From the IMG/VR virus record IMGVR_UViG_3300028829_002777, positions 1-21,424 of that record: a DNA stretch of 21,424 bases; one strand, written 5' to 3'. The stretch is from a virus. This document shows, piece after piece, positions 7,130-13,147 of this stretch. Numbering within the stretch: the first letter of the stretch is position 1; the number at the start of each line of letters is the position of its first letter. A program made the position numbers and the translations under genes. The notes below the pieces were generated by a model, which was not told the origin of the DNA, made no database searches, and was given only the letters and a program-made list of their open reading frames with translations.

Positions 7130-7774
7130 ATGTAGGATGTCTGATTCATGGTAATTATTATTCATGGGACTATGTAGACATACTGCACCAAAATATTCGC
7201 AATAATTTATCATGTGATATACGTTTCCATGTATGGACTGAACGAGATCGTGCAGTTCCACCACACATGATCAAACATGCGTTGATAGAACAATATCACG
7301 ATGGTCCTAAAAAAGCATGGTGGTATAAAACACAGTTATTCAATGTCAATGAATATGCAGGGCCAATGTTGTATTTTGATTTAGATCTAATGATCATTGG
7401 TGATCTGAACTGGATGCGTAAATTAGATCTAAAGCACTTTCATGCAGTCAAAGACTTCAAATGTTTATGGCGTAAACACAGACAAGCCATTAACTCATCT
7501 ATTATGGCATTTGACAACAGACTGTATGAACATTTATGGGTTAAATTCAGAGACAACAAAGATCGCATCATGCATCAGTATCATCAAAATAGAATCATAT
7601 AGATGGCAGGTGTTACATGGCGGCATGGATTTTCGCACACGCACATACCCAAAACAACATGAATGTGATGTCAAAATAGGAGACGATACTGCTATTATAG
7701 TATTTCATGGAGAACCAAATCCACATGAGATCAGTAATAATAAACTAAAACCCTATTGGCGTTTGCATAAATAA
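7111..7774 (+). pseudogene. GT-A glycosyltransferase broken by a frame change
   Basis: The first frame starts at ATG 7111, with GGAGAGG at 7099-7105, and runs to TAG 7600-7602 (163 aa). It has the GT-A metal motif YFDLDLMIIGDL (D90, D92) and a serine-rich INSSIMAF segment. The expected C-terminal part continues in the +1 frame from about 7590 to TAA 7772-7774. It includes YRWQVLHGGMDFRTRTYP and VFHGEPNPHE, the HGxPxPH ending typical of phage and bacterial relatives. One indel, possibly a small deletion, near 7580-7602 splits the gene. Residues that usually lie between the two halves seem to be missing, which favours a real deletion over a sequencing slip. A programmed frameshift is possible, but I see no convincing slippery heptamer or downstream pseudoknot. 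The first half alone lacks the closing motif. Confidence 0.65.
7766..7773 (+). promoter_or_regulatory. candidate late promoter (CATAAATA)
   Basis: CATAAATA matches the T4 late -10 octamer TATAAATA at seven of eight positions. It lies 49 nt before the start of a probable virion protein gene, in the only non-coding gap of this area. Transcription would start near 7779 and give a leader of about 44 nt. The leader contains the perfect palindrome AAATCGCGATTT (7789-7800) and GGAG (7808-7811). Confidence 0.5.
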
Positions 7775-7822
7775 TGCTGTCGTAAGACAAATCGCGATTT
7801 AAATTACGGAGAAAATAACGAA

Positions 7823-8530
7823 ATGGCAAATAGAACTTTTAAAGTATATGGAGCAGGATATGATAGTGCAAGTTCAATAAACTTAGTACTAACCATAGGC
7901 GGCTCTGAGGTGTTCAATGGTGCTGTCACAGTGGGTTCAACTAATGTATATGGTGCAGATATGACAGATTCTGAGTTGTGTACATTTGATTTAGACGAAT
8001 CAGTAACTGGAGATGTTGCATGGCAATCATCTATAACAGGTACTAGTGATGATTCAAAGATATGGATCAGTAAATTAGAATGTAATCTAGTAGAACCAAA
8101 CATGACCATAGCAAGATCATGGTTCCAAAGTATTAATGCTACACATTTAGCAAACGGCGGCGGAGATTTTACAGGTCTTAAGAACACAGCAGAAGAACAG
8201 ACAAAAATGGCCACAGACATTGGCCAAACAAGACTTGATGCACAATCTTCAGGACTATATGATAGATTGGTGGCAGGCAATGCTTTGATTCAAGGTGGTG
8301 ACGGTTATTATGTTGTTAAAGCCAACGAATCAGGTGGCACATCTACAACTGCTTATCATGAATGTGCTCACGTATGGAGCAATGGCGTTAAAGATGGGGA
8401 GGCATATGCTACACCTACAGGAGGATGGCCAAGACTGTCATCTGGCTCAACGTTGAATGCAACATTAACATTAGGTATTCCAACTTATGTGTATGAGAAT
8501 CCAGCAGTAGTACATCCAGACGACGAATAA
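7823..8530 (+). CDS. probable virion-associated protein, family not recognised
   Basis: 235 aa, rich in Gly, Ser, Thr and Asn, with few charged clusters and an obvious beta-strand alternation. The N-terminal 90 residues (FKVYGAGYDSASSINLVL, then an isolated GGSEVFNG) resemble beta-sandwich, carbohydrate-binding-like modules. The middle (about 115-150) is a polar helix, TAEEQTKMATDIGQTRLDAQ. The C-terminal part returns to Gly/Thr-rich strands. It carries its own late-type promoter and terminator, so it is a one-gene transcription unit, which fits a structural or adhesion protein made late. GGAG at 7808-7811 sits 11 nt before the ATG. Function is inferred from composition and context only. Confidence 0.55.
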   Translation: MANRTFKVYGAGYDSASSINLVLTIGGSEVFNGAVTVGSTNVYGADMTDSELCTFDLDESVTGDVAWQSSITGTSDDSKIWISKLECNLVEPNMTIARSWFQSINATHLANGGGDFTGLKNTAEEQTKMATDIGQTRLDAQSSGLYDRLVAGNALIQGGDGYYVVKANESGGTSTTAYHECAHVWSNGVKDGEAYATPTGGWPRLSSGSTLNATLTLGIPTYVYENPAVVHPDDE

Positions 8531-8551
8531 GACTTCTTTTCAGATCTTACT

Positions 8552-8578
8552 AAAAAAGGCACTACGGTGCCTTTTTTT
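8552..8578 (+). terminator. intrinsic terminator with UACG tetraloop
   Basis: AAAAAAGGCAC (8552-8562) pairs with GTGCCTTTTTT (8567-8577) around the loop TACG, followed by a T run. C(UACG)G is one of the most stable RNA tetraloops. The A run on the left makes the structure usable in both directions. It closes the virion-protein unit and isolates it from the early promoter downstream. Confidence 0.92.
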
Positions 8579-8585
8579 ATGACCT

Positions 8586-8603
8586 GTTGCAAAAATACAA
8601 CAC
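8586..8603 (+). repeat. 18-bp repeat, copy 1 (GTTGCAAAAATACAAC core)
   Basis: GTTGCAAAAATACAACAC is repeated exactly at 9363-9380. It contains a short inverted repeat GTTG...CAAC around an A-rich centre. It lies 44 nt before the -35 box of the next promoter. It could be an operator or an RNA element. The role is unknown. Confidence 0.85.
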
Positions 8604-8647
8604 TGAAAAATTAATTTAAAAAAGATTGAAAATAATGGTTTTTTTGG

Positions 8648-8676
8648 TTGACCTATGGATGCAATACCTATATACT
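8648..8676 (+). promoter_or_regulatory. sigma70-type early promoter, cassette A
   Basis: TTGACC (8648-8653) and TATACT (8671-8676) are separated by exactly 17 nt. The predicted +1 is 8683, which is the A of ATGTTAAGC, an ATG in frame with the start of the next gene at 8713. The whole promoter-leader block is nearly duplicated at 9406-9480. It is placed directly after a strong terminator, as expected for a new early unit. Confidence 0.8.
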
Positions 8677-8712
8677 CATAGTATGTTAAGCAATAAAAAT
8701 AAAGGAGCAAAC

Positions 8713-8973
8713 ATGCAAAACAAAATTGATTTCATTTCAGCATACAACGGTAAGTTAGAACTACACGCAAAGTCACAAGTAGTTGTTAAATCATCAGACA
8801 TTAAAACATTGATACAAACAGTATTAAAGCACAAGTTGGCTCATACTGTATTAAAGTCTTCATCTATAGACTTTGCCAGTGAGTATGGTTTTAACACTAA
8901 TAGAGATGCTATGGATATGTGGTTAGACATAGTAAGAGAGTATAATGCAATTGAAAACAAAGTGTTTGGGTAA
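8713..8973 (+). CDS. small early protein, function unknown
   Basis: 86 aa from ATG 8713, chosen because AAAGGAG at 8701-8707 lies 5 nt upstream. An in-frame ATG at 8683 coincides with the predicted transcription start and would add ten residues (MLSNKNKGAN). The protein begins MQNKIDFISAYNGKLE and looks mixed, with strands first, then two helices (about 32-50 and 65-82). There are no cysteines, signal peptide or membrane segment. It is the first gene behind a strong host-type promoter, so it is probably expressed immediately after infection. I do not recognise a family. Confidence 0.75.
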   Translation: MQNKIDFISAYNGKLELHAKSQVVVKSSDIKTLIQTVLKHKLAHTVLKSSSIDFASEYGFNTNRDAMDMWLDIVREYNAIENKVFG

Positions 8974-9000
8974 TTCAATAAAATAATAATAGGAGTGATT

Positions 9001-9363
9001 ATGATAAAAGATATTAAAGTAAATTCAGAAAAGATGTTACAAGCAATATTTGATAAAGCACATTATGAGGCTGAAAAAGCAATGGACTATGCTTTAAAAA
9101 AGTGGAGAATAGAAAATCCTGATAATGTAGGTGGTGGATATCACGAGCCAATGTATTGTGGATTTGCCTGGGTAAACATTGAAGTAAATGGTGCTACTAA
9201 ATTAGGTAGATTAATGAAGAAGATGGGTATTGATCGAAGAGTTGGTAATCCAGGTGGATACAGAGGTCAAAGCATGGATATCAGAGAAGTTGGTGCAGAA
9301 AAATTTGTAGAAGTTATGAGAGCAAACAACTTTCATGCACATGCATATAGCAGAGCAGACTAG
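9001..9363 (+). CDS. small early protein, function unknown
   Basis: 120 aa from ATG 9001, set by AGGAG at 8991-8995 with 5 nt spacing, 27 nt after the previous stop and in the same transcription unit. The N-terminal 40 residues are a charged helix (KMLQAIFDKAHYEAEKAMDY). The rest contains glycine-rich turns (NVGGGYHEP, GNPGGYRGQS) and the segment CGFAWVNIEV followed by LGRLMKKMG. I associate this with small conserved proteins of marine phages but cannot name a function. Two glycine-rich loops flanking a strand are compatible with a nucleic-acid-binding fold. The stop codon touches the second copy of the 18-bp repeat. Confidence 0.75.
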   Translation: MIKDIKVNSEKMLQAIFDKAHYEAEKAMDYALKKWRIENPDNVGGGYHEPMYCGFAWVNIEVNGATKLGRLMKKMGIDRRVGNPGGYRGQSMDIREVGAEKFVEVMRANNFHAHAYSRAD

Positions 9364-9380
9364 TTGCAAAAATACAACAC
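9363..9380 (+). repeat. 18-bp repeat, copy 2
   Basis: Exact copy of 8586-8603, starting on the last base of the stop codon of the 9001 gene and lying 25 nt before the -35 box of promoter cassette B. Both copies therefore occupy the gap between the preceding gene or terminator and a TTGACC promoter. Confidence 0.85.
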
Positions 9381-9405
9381 CCCTAAAAATAATTTATTTT
9401 AGGGG
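9380..9405 (+). other. 9-bp hairpin directly upstream of a -35 box
   Basis: CCCCTAAAA (9380-9388) pairs with TTTTAGGGG (9397-9405) around an 8-nt AT loop. The right arm abuts TTGACC. There is no T run after the stem, so a classic terminator is unlikely in this direction. It may be an operator or an RNA 3'-end stabiliser for the upstream gene. Confidence 0.5.
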
Positions 9406-9434
9406 TTGACCATTAGACTGTACTACTATATAAT
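9406..9434 (+). promoter_or_regulatory. sigma70-type early promoter, cassette B
   Basis: TTGACC (9406-9411), 17 nt, then consensus TATAAT (9429-9434). The predicted +1 at 9441 is again the A of an ATG (ATGTTAGGC) in frame with the gene start at 9480. It shares TTGACC, the 17-nt spacing and the segment CATA(G/T)TATGTTA(A/G)GCAATAA with cassette A. Confidence 0.85.
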
Positions 9435-9479
9435 CATATTATGTTAGGCAATAAGTTAGGAAACAAAAAAGGAGCGATT

Positions 9480-10307
9480 ATGCAAAACACACAAAAAACA
9501 ATAAAATTTCAAAAAGAAACTGATGATCAAGTCATAGAAAGAATCTCAAAAAGATTTAAGATTTTAGACGACATGACTAATGCTACAATCAGAGGCGATA
9601 TCAAAGCCATGATAGTAGTTGGCCCTCCAGGTGTTGGTAAGTCATATGGCGTAGAAACACAATTAGAAAAAGCATCATTGATGCATGATTTGTCAGGTCA
9701 TAGAAGACCATACGAAGTAGTCAAGGGTGCAATGAGTGCCATTGGTTTATACTGTAAGTTACATGAGTATAAGAAGTCTGATAACGTATTGGTATTTGAT
9801 GATTGTGATTCAGTGTTACAAGACGAATTATCACTGAACATACTAAAGGCCGCATTGGATTCTAAGAAAGATAGAAGAATTTGTTGGAACACTGATTCGT
9901 ACAAGTTAAGAAACGAAGGTGTGCCTGATTCATTTACTTTCAGGGGATCTGCAATTTTCATAACTAATATTAACTTTGAAAATGTAAAGTCTAAGAAGTT
10001 ACAAGATCATTTAAGTGCAGTGCATTCAAGATGCCATTACTTAGATCTAACATTAGACACTGCAAGAGATAAGTTATTGAGAATTAAACAGATTGCAGGC
10101 ACAGGTGCTCTTTATCAGGATTATGACTTTTCCAAAGAGCAAGTTCAAGAACAACTAGACTATCTTGAGTCCAACAAAGATAGACTAAACGAGTTAAGCC
10201 TGAGGATGGCACTGAAGATCGCAGATCTAAGAAAAGTGTCAAACACAGGTTGGAAGGAATTGGCGGACGTCACTTGTATGAGAAGACGTGTCAATACTGC
10301 CGGATAG
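9480..10307 (+). CDS. AAA+ ATPase
   Basis: 275 aa from ATG 9480, chosen for AAGGAG at 9469-9474 with 5 nt spacing. An in-frame ATG at 9441 lies at the predicted transcription start. Walker A is GPPGVGKS (48-55), Walker B is VLVFDDCD (103-110), a sensor-1-like ITN sits at 161-163, and a possible arginine finger is in HSRC (R184). The fold is a single AAA+ module with a short helical lid, comparable to the MoxR/CbbQ or clamp-loader-like groups. No nuclease, protease or helicase domain is attached. Strong early promoter placement suggests a role in early takeover or replication set-up. I cannot name the substrate. Homologues are, from memory, common and unnamed in marine phages. Confidence 0.8.
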   Translation: MQNTQKTIKFQKETDDQVIERISKRFKILDDMTNATIRGDIKAMIVVGPPGVGKSYGVETQLEKASLMHDLSGHRRPYEVVKGAMSAIGLYCKLHEYKKSDNVLVFDDCDSVLQDELSLNILKAALDSKKDRRICWNTDSYKLRNEGVPDSFTFRGSAIFITNINFENVKSKKLQDHLSAVHSRCHYLDLTLDTARDKLLRIKQIAGTGALYQDYDFSKEQVQEQLDYLESNKDRLNELSLRMALKIADLRKVSNTGWKELADVTCMRRRVNTAG

Positions 10308-10338
10308 TTTTCGCTCCTAACATTTTCTATTCGGTTAG

Positions 10339-10376
10339 AAAAGGTATACTTTCACTCCAATTTTAGTATACCTTTT
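10339..10376 (+). terminator. inverted repeat, probable terminator
   Basis: AAAAGGTATACT (10339-10350) pairs perfectly over 12 bp with AGTATACCTTTT (10365-10376) around a 14-nt loop. The trailing four T bases are within the stem and only a short pyrimidine stretch follows, so termination may be weak. The repeat lies between the ATPase stop and the uvsW promoter. It could also be an operator. Confidence 0.55.
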
Positions 10377-10386
10377 CACTACGACA

Positions 10387-10395
10387 TGCTATAAT
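10387..10395 (+). promoter_or_regulatory. extended -10 promoter for uvsW
   Basis: TGCTATAAT is a perfect extended -10 (TGnTATAAT), and no good -35 box lies 17 nt upstream, as is common for such promoters. The predicted +1 is 10402, the A of the uvsW ATG. No ribosome site exists between the box and the ATG, which agrees with a leaderless transcript. Confidence 0.65.
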
Positions 10396-10401
10396 TAAAC
10401 A

Positions 10402-11853
10402 ATGAAACAATGTAATATCATAGTCAAAGACGAAGTAAACATCAAGATAGACGGTCTTGATCTGGACACCCGTAAGACTTTGACCAACATGTTCAAATAT
10501 GAAGTGCCAGGTGCTAGGTATATGCCAGCAGTGAGATTGGGCAGATGGGATGGCAAAGTGGGATTCTTTCAATTGGGAGGATCATCATATGTGAATTTGT
10601 TATCAGAAATTATTCCTGTGTTAGAAAAAGATCATTATGACATTGATGTCACAGACACAAGAACGTACTCAACCACATATGCATTTGAATCAGTCAACGA
10701 ACAATCATATGCTCATTATCAATGGCCACCCAAACATCCTTCAGCAGGCGAACCTATTGTGTTGAGAGATTATCAAGTGGAAGTGATCAACAAGTTTATG
10801 GAAAATCCACAATGCATACAAGAAGTGGCCACAGGTGCAGGTAAAACTTTGATCACGGCAGTGTTATCACATAGATGTGAAGCACATGGTCGTACCATTG
10901 TGATTGTGCCCAACAAATCATTGGTCACACAAACAGAAGCAGACTACATCAACATGGGATTAGATGTAGGTGTGTTCTTTGGTGATCGCAAAGAGTTTGG
11001 CAAAACACACACCATATGCACATGGCAATCATTGAACGTGCTAATGAAACGTACCAGAGCCAAAGACATTGATATCACCATAGATGAGTTTTTACATGAT
11101 GTGGTATGTGTGATGGTAGATGAAGTACACATGGCCAAAGCAGATGCACTCAGAACATTGCTCACAGGACCCATGAGTCACATACCCATACGTTGGGGAC
11201 TCACAGGCACAGTGCCTAAGGAACAATACGAGTTTATGAGTTTACGTTGTTCGTTAGGAGATGTCATAGGCAGACTGTCAGCATCTGAACTACAACAAGA
11301 AGGTGTGTTAGCAAACTGTCATGTCAACGTGGTGCAATTACAGGACCACAAAGAATATAGATCATATCAAGACGAACTCAGGTATTTGTTGGCCACAGAA
11401 GACCGTATGTCATACATTGCCAAACTCATAGATTCAATCAAAGATTCCGGCAACACATTGATTCTAGTAGATCGTATTGCGGCCGGACAATTAATAAATA
11501 GCAAGATAAAAGGATCCACCTTTATTTCGGGAGGTACGAAAAATGTTGATCGTAAAGAAAATTATGAACGTGTTAGTGACGGGGATGGACTGGTGCTTAT
11601 TGCGACCTATGGTGTTGCTAGTGTTGGTATCAATATTCCTCGTGTGTTTAATCTTGTCCTTATTGAACCCGGCAAATCATTTGTTAGGGTTATACAAAGT
11701 ATTGGCAGGGGCATACGGAAGGCTCAAGACAAAGATTTTGTTCAAATCTGGGATATAACATCCACTTGTAAGTTTGCCAAAAGGCATTTAACTAAACGCA
11801 AGGCTTTTTATAGAGAAGCCAATTATCCGTTCACAACAGAATGGCAGGAATAA
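10402..11853 (+). CDS. uvsW: UvsW helicase
   Basis: 483 aa, close to T4 UvsW in length and layout. The N-terminal 95 residues form the small UvsW-specific domain (VRLGRWDGKVGFFQ, 44-57). SF2 helicase motifs follow: LRDYQ (121-125), Walker A ATGAGKT (143-149), DEVH (240-243), LTGT (267-270) and motif VI QSIGRGIRK (432-440). UvsW is an ATP-driven branch-migration and annealing helicase that resolves R-loops and replication forks, shifting T4 from origin to recombination-dependent replication. In T4 it is made late; here it sits behind an extended -10 promoter instead. From about 11470 the codon choice changes (more GTT, CTT, GCG) and stays so to the end of the gene. The 3' end overlaps the next ATG by 13 nt. 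Confidence 0.95.
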   Translation: MKQCNIIVKDEVNIKIDGLDLDTRKTLTNMFKYEVPGARYMPAVRLGRWDGKVGFFQLGGSSYVNLLSEIIPVLEKDHYDIDVTDTRTYSTTYAFESVNEQSYAHYQWPPKHPSAGEPIVLRDYQVEVINKFMENPQCIQEVATGAGKTLITAVLSHRCEAHGRTIVIVPNKSLVTQTEADYINMGLDVGVFFGDRKEFGKTHTICTWQSLNVLMKRTRAKDIDITIDEFLHDVVCVMVDEVHMAKADALRTLLTGPMSHIPIRWGLTGTVPKEQYEFMSLRCSLGDVIGRLSASELQQEGVLANCHVNVVQLQDHKEYRSYQDELRYLLATEDRMSYIAKLIDSIKDSGNTLILVDRIAAGQLINSKIKGSTFISGGTKNVDRKENYERVSDGDGLVLIATYGVASVGINIPRVFNLVLIEPGKSFVRVIQSIGRGIRKAQDKDFVQIWDITSTCKFAKRHLTKRKAFYREANYPFTTEWQE

Positions 11854-12497
11854 CATATCTAAACTTGCCTATTATTGAACCAGGCTTAACGCAAAAACTC
11901 ATTGAAGAAGGATTAAAAATTCCTAACTATACTATGCCTGGCAATTTTGAGGCTCAGTTGCATGGTCGTCCAGGCATAACTAATTCCAATACAGACAACT
12001 GGGGTGCTTCATTGAAGCAAAATTACAGAGGTGAAGTAGCAGATGGTAGTATATATAAGTTACCACAACAATGTGTGGATGACTTAATTGAACAGTTTCA
12101 GCCATATTTCAAACATGATATTTTCCCCACACTGGTTAAATTTCATAACAATACAGGCGAACCCATGGGAGACTGTGGTCCGCATTGCGATGCTTGGAGA
12201 ACTGTTGGTATCAATTACCATTTACAATTAGGTGGAGAAAATGTTATAACTTGTTCGTATGCTCAAACTAGAAAAGATTGGAGTAATTTGTTAACAGATG
12301 GCGAAAACGCAAAATATAATGATGTTGATTTGTTGTGTGAGCATCATGTACCTGCTAACACGTGGCATGTGTTAGATGTACAGAGATATCATGCAGTACA
12401 CAATGTTGAACATGATAGAATTTTTGTATCATTAGCATATGCAGAACAAATACCTTATCGTGACTTTTTAAAACAATACAGTGATTTAATTATATGA
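11841..12497 (+). CDS. Fe(II)/2-oxoglutarate dioxygenase-like protein, paralogue 1
   Basis: 218 aa beginning MAGITYLNLPIIEPG, inside the end of uvsW. Central GPHCDAWRTVGINYHLQLGG (114-132) contains a His-x-Asp pair (H115, D117). The distal part WHVLDVQRYHAVHNV (175-189) followed by R193 supplies a second histidine and a basic residue. This order (HxD, then His, then Arg about 6-10 residues later) is that of the cupin-fold 2OG oxygenases, for example prolyl-hydroxylase-like phage enzymes. Substrate unknown. No ribosome site is visible, and expression is probably coupled to uvsW. The similarity to the next gene shows a tandem duplication. The call is by motif only, and an inactive relative is possible. 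Confidence 0.55.
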   Translation: MAGITYLNLPIIEPGLTQKLIEEGLKIPNYTMPGNFEAQLHGRPGITNSNTDNWGASLKQNYRGEVADGSIYKLPQQCVDDLIEQFQPYFKHDIFPTLVKFHNNTGEPMGDCGPHCDAWRTVGINYHLQLGGENVITCSYAQTRKDWSNLLTDGENAKYNDVDLLCEHHVPANTWHVLDVQRYHAVHNVEHDRIFVSLAYAEQIPYRDFLKQYSDLII

Positions 12498-13147
12498 ACT
12501 CAGGAATAACATATTTAGATTTACCTAAACTGGATCAATCATTGCATGATCGTTTGGTTCAAGTAGCAGACAACATGCCCACGCAACCTGCTGAAACAGA
12601 CTGGGTGTCTAACTATCATGGATACAGAAACTTAGACTTTTCGTACACTGATAATTTTGGCAAAGGCAAACAACGTGATGGAGAAACAGGCACAATACCT
12701 TGGGACATCATTGAAGAATTACGTGAGCAGTTTCGACCTTACTTTGGTACAGTGTATCCATCTATCATACAATTTGTAAACTCTGAACCTACACAAGGCC
12801 CCACACATGCTGGGCCACATTGTGATATGTTTAGACCTGTAGGGTTAAACTATCAATTACGTGCTGGTGGATCTGATGTAGTTACTAGATTTTTTACAGA
12901 AACCAGAAGAGAACCAGATAAAACATTGATACAATCAGAACACGAAAGAGAAGAGAATTTACAAGTACACAAAGAATATTCTGTGCCCATAGCCACATGG
13001 CATGTGGTAGAAACACAGAGATTTCATATGGTAGCCAATGTAGAAACTAAAAGATCAGTGTTGGCATTGGTACTAGAAGATTTACAACTAACTTATCAAA
13101 CATTCTGCGATAGGTACAAACATTTAATAATTAAGGATCCTACATGA
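12494..13147 (+). CDS. Fe(II)/2-oxoglutarate dioxygenase-like protein, paralogue 2
   Basis: 217 aa; its ATG overlaps the previous stop as ATGA. It starts GITYLDLPKLDQSLHDRL, parallel to paralogue 1. It repeats the core AGPHCDMFRPVGLNYQLRAGG, with H109 and D111 as the candidate metal pair. Distal histidines sit at 170 (TWHVVETQRFH) and 178, and a basic residue at R187. An acidic, charged insertion (about 133-160) replaces the corresponding part of paralogue 1. The pair is diverged outside the metal-binding core, so the two may act on different substrates or form a heterodimer. The stop overlaps the GST start by 4 nt, keeping the three genes in one translationally coupled block. Confidence 0.55.
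   Translation: MNSGITYLDLPKLDQSLHDRLVQVADNMPTQPAETDWVSNYHGYRNLDFSYTDNFGKGKQRDGETGTIPWDIIEELREQFRPYFGTVYPSIIQFVNSEPTQGPTHAGPHCDMFRPVGLNYQLRAGGSDVVTRFFTETRREPDKTLIQSEHEREENLQVHKEYSVPIATWHVVETQRFHMVANVETKRSVLALVLEDLQLTYQTFCDRYKHLIIKDPT

Noticed and set aside
7442-7774. Reading 7442-7774 as an independent 110-aa gene
   Set aside because: Its first half is an out-of-frame shadow of the 7111 glycosyltransferase; only the part after about 7590 carries family motifs, so it is the displaced 3' end of that gene.
8579-8712. A tRNA or other structured RNA gene in the largest non-coding gap
   Set aside because: No cloverleaf or TTCGANNC-like T-arm is visible; the gap is explained by the terminator, 18-bp repeat, promoter and leader.
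9380-9405. Hairpin before promoter cassette B as an intrinsic terminator
   Set aside because: The stem is followed by GACCATTAG instead of a T run, so it is listed only as a hairpin of unknown role.
11491-11500. AATAAATA inside uvsW as a late promoter
   Set aside because: It lies in mid-gene with no plausible downstream start and is expected by chance in AT-rich DNA.
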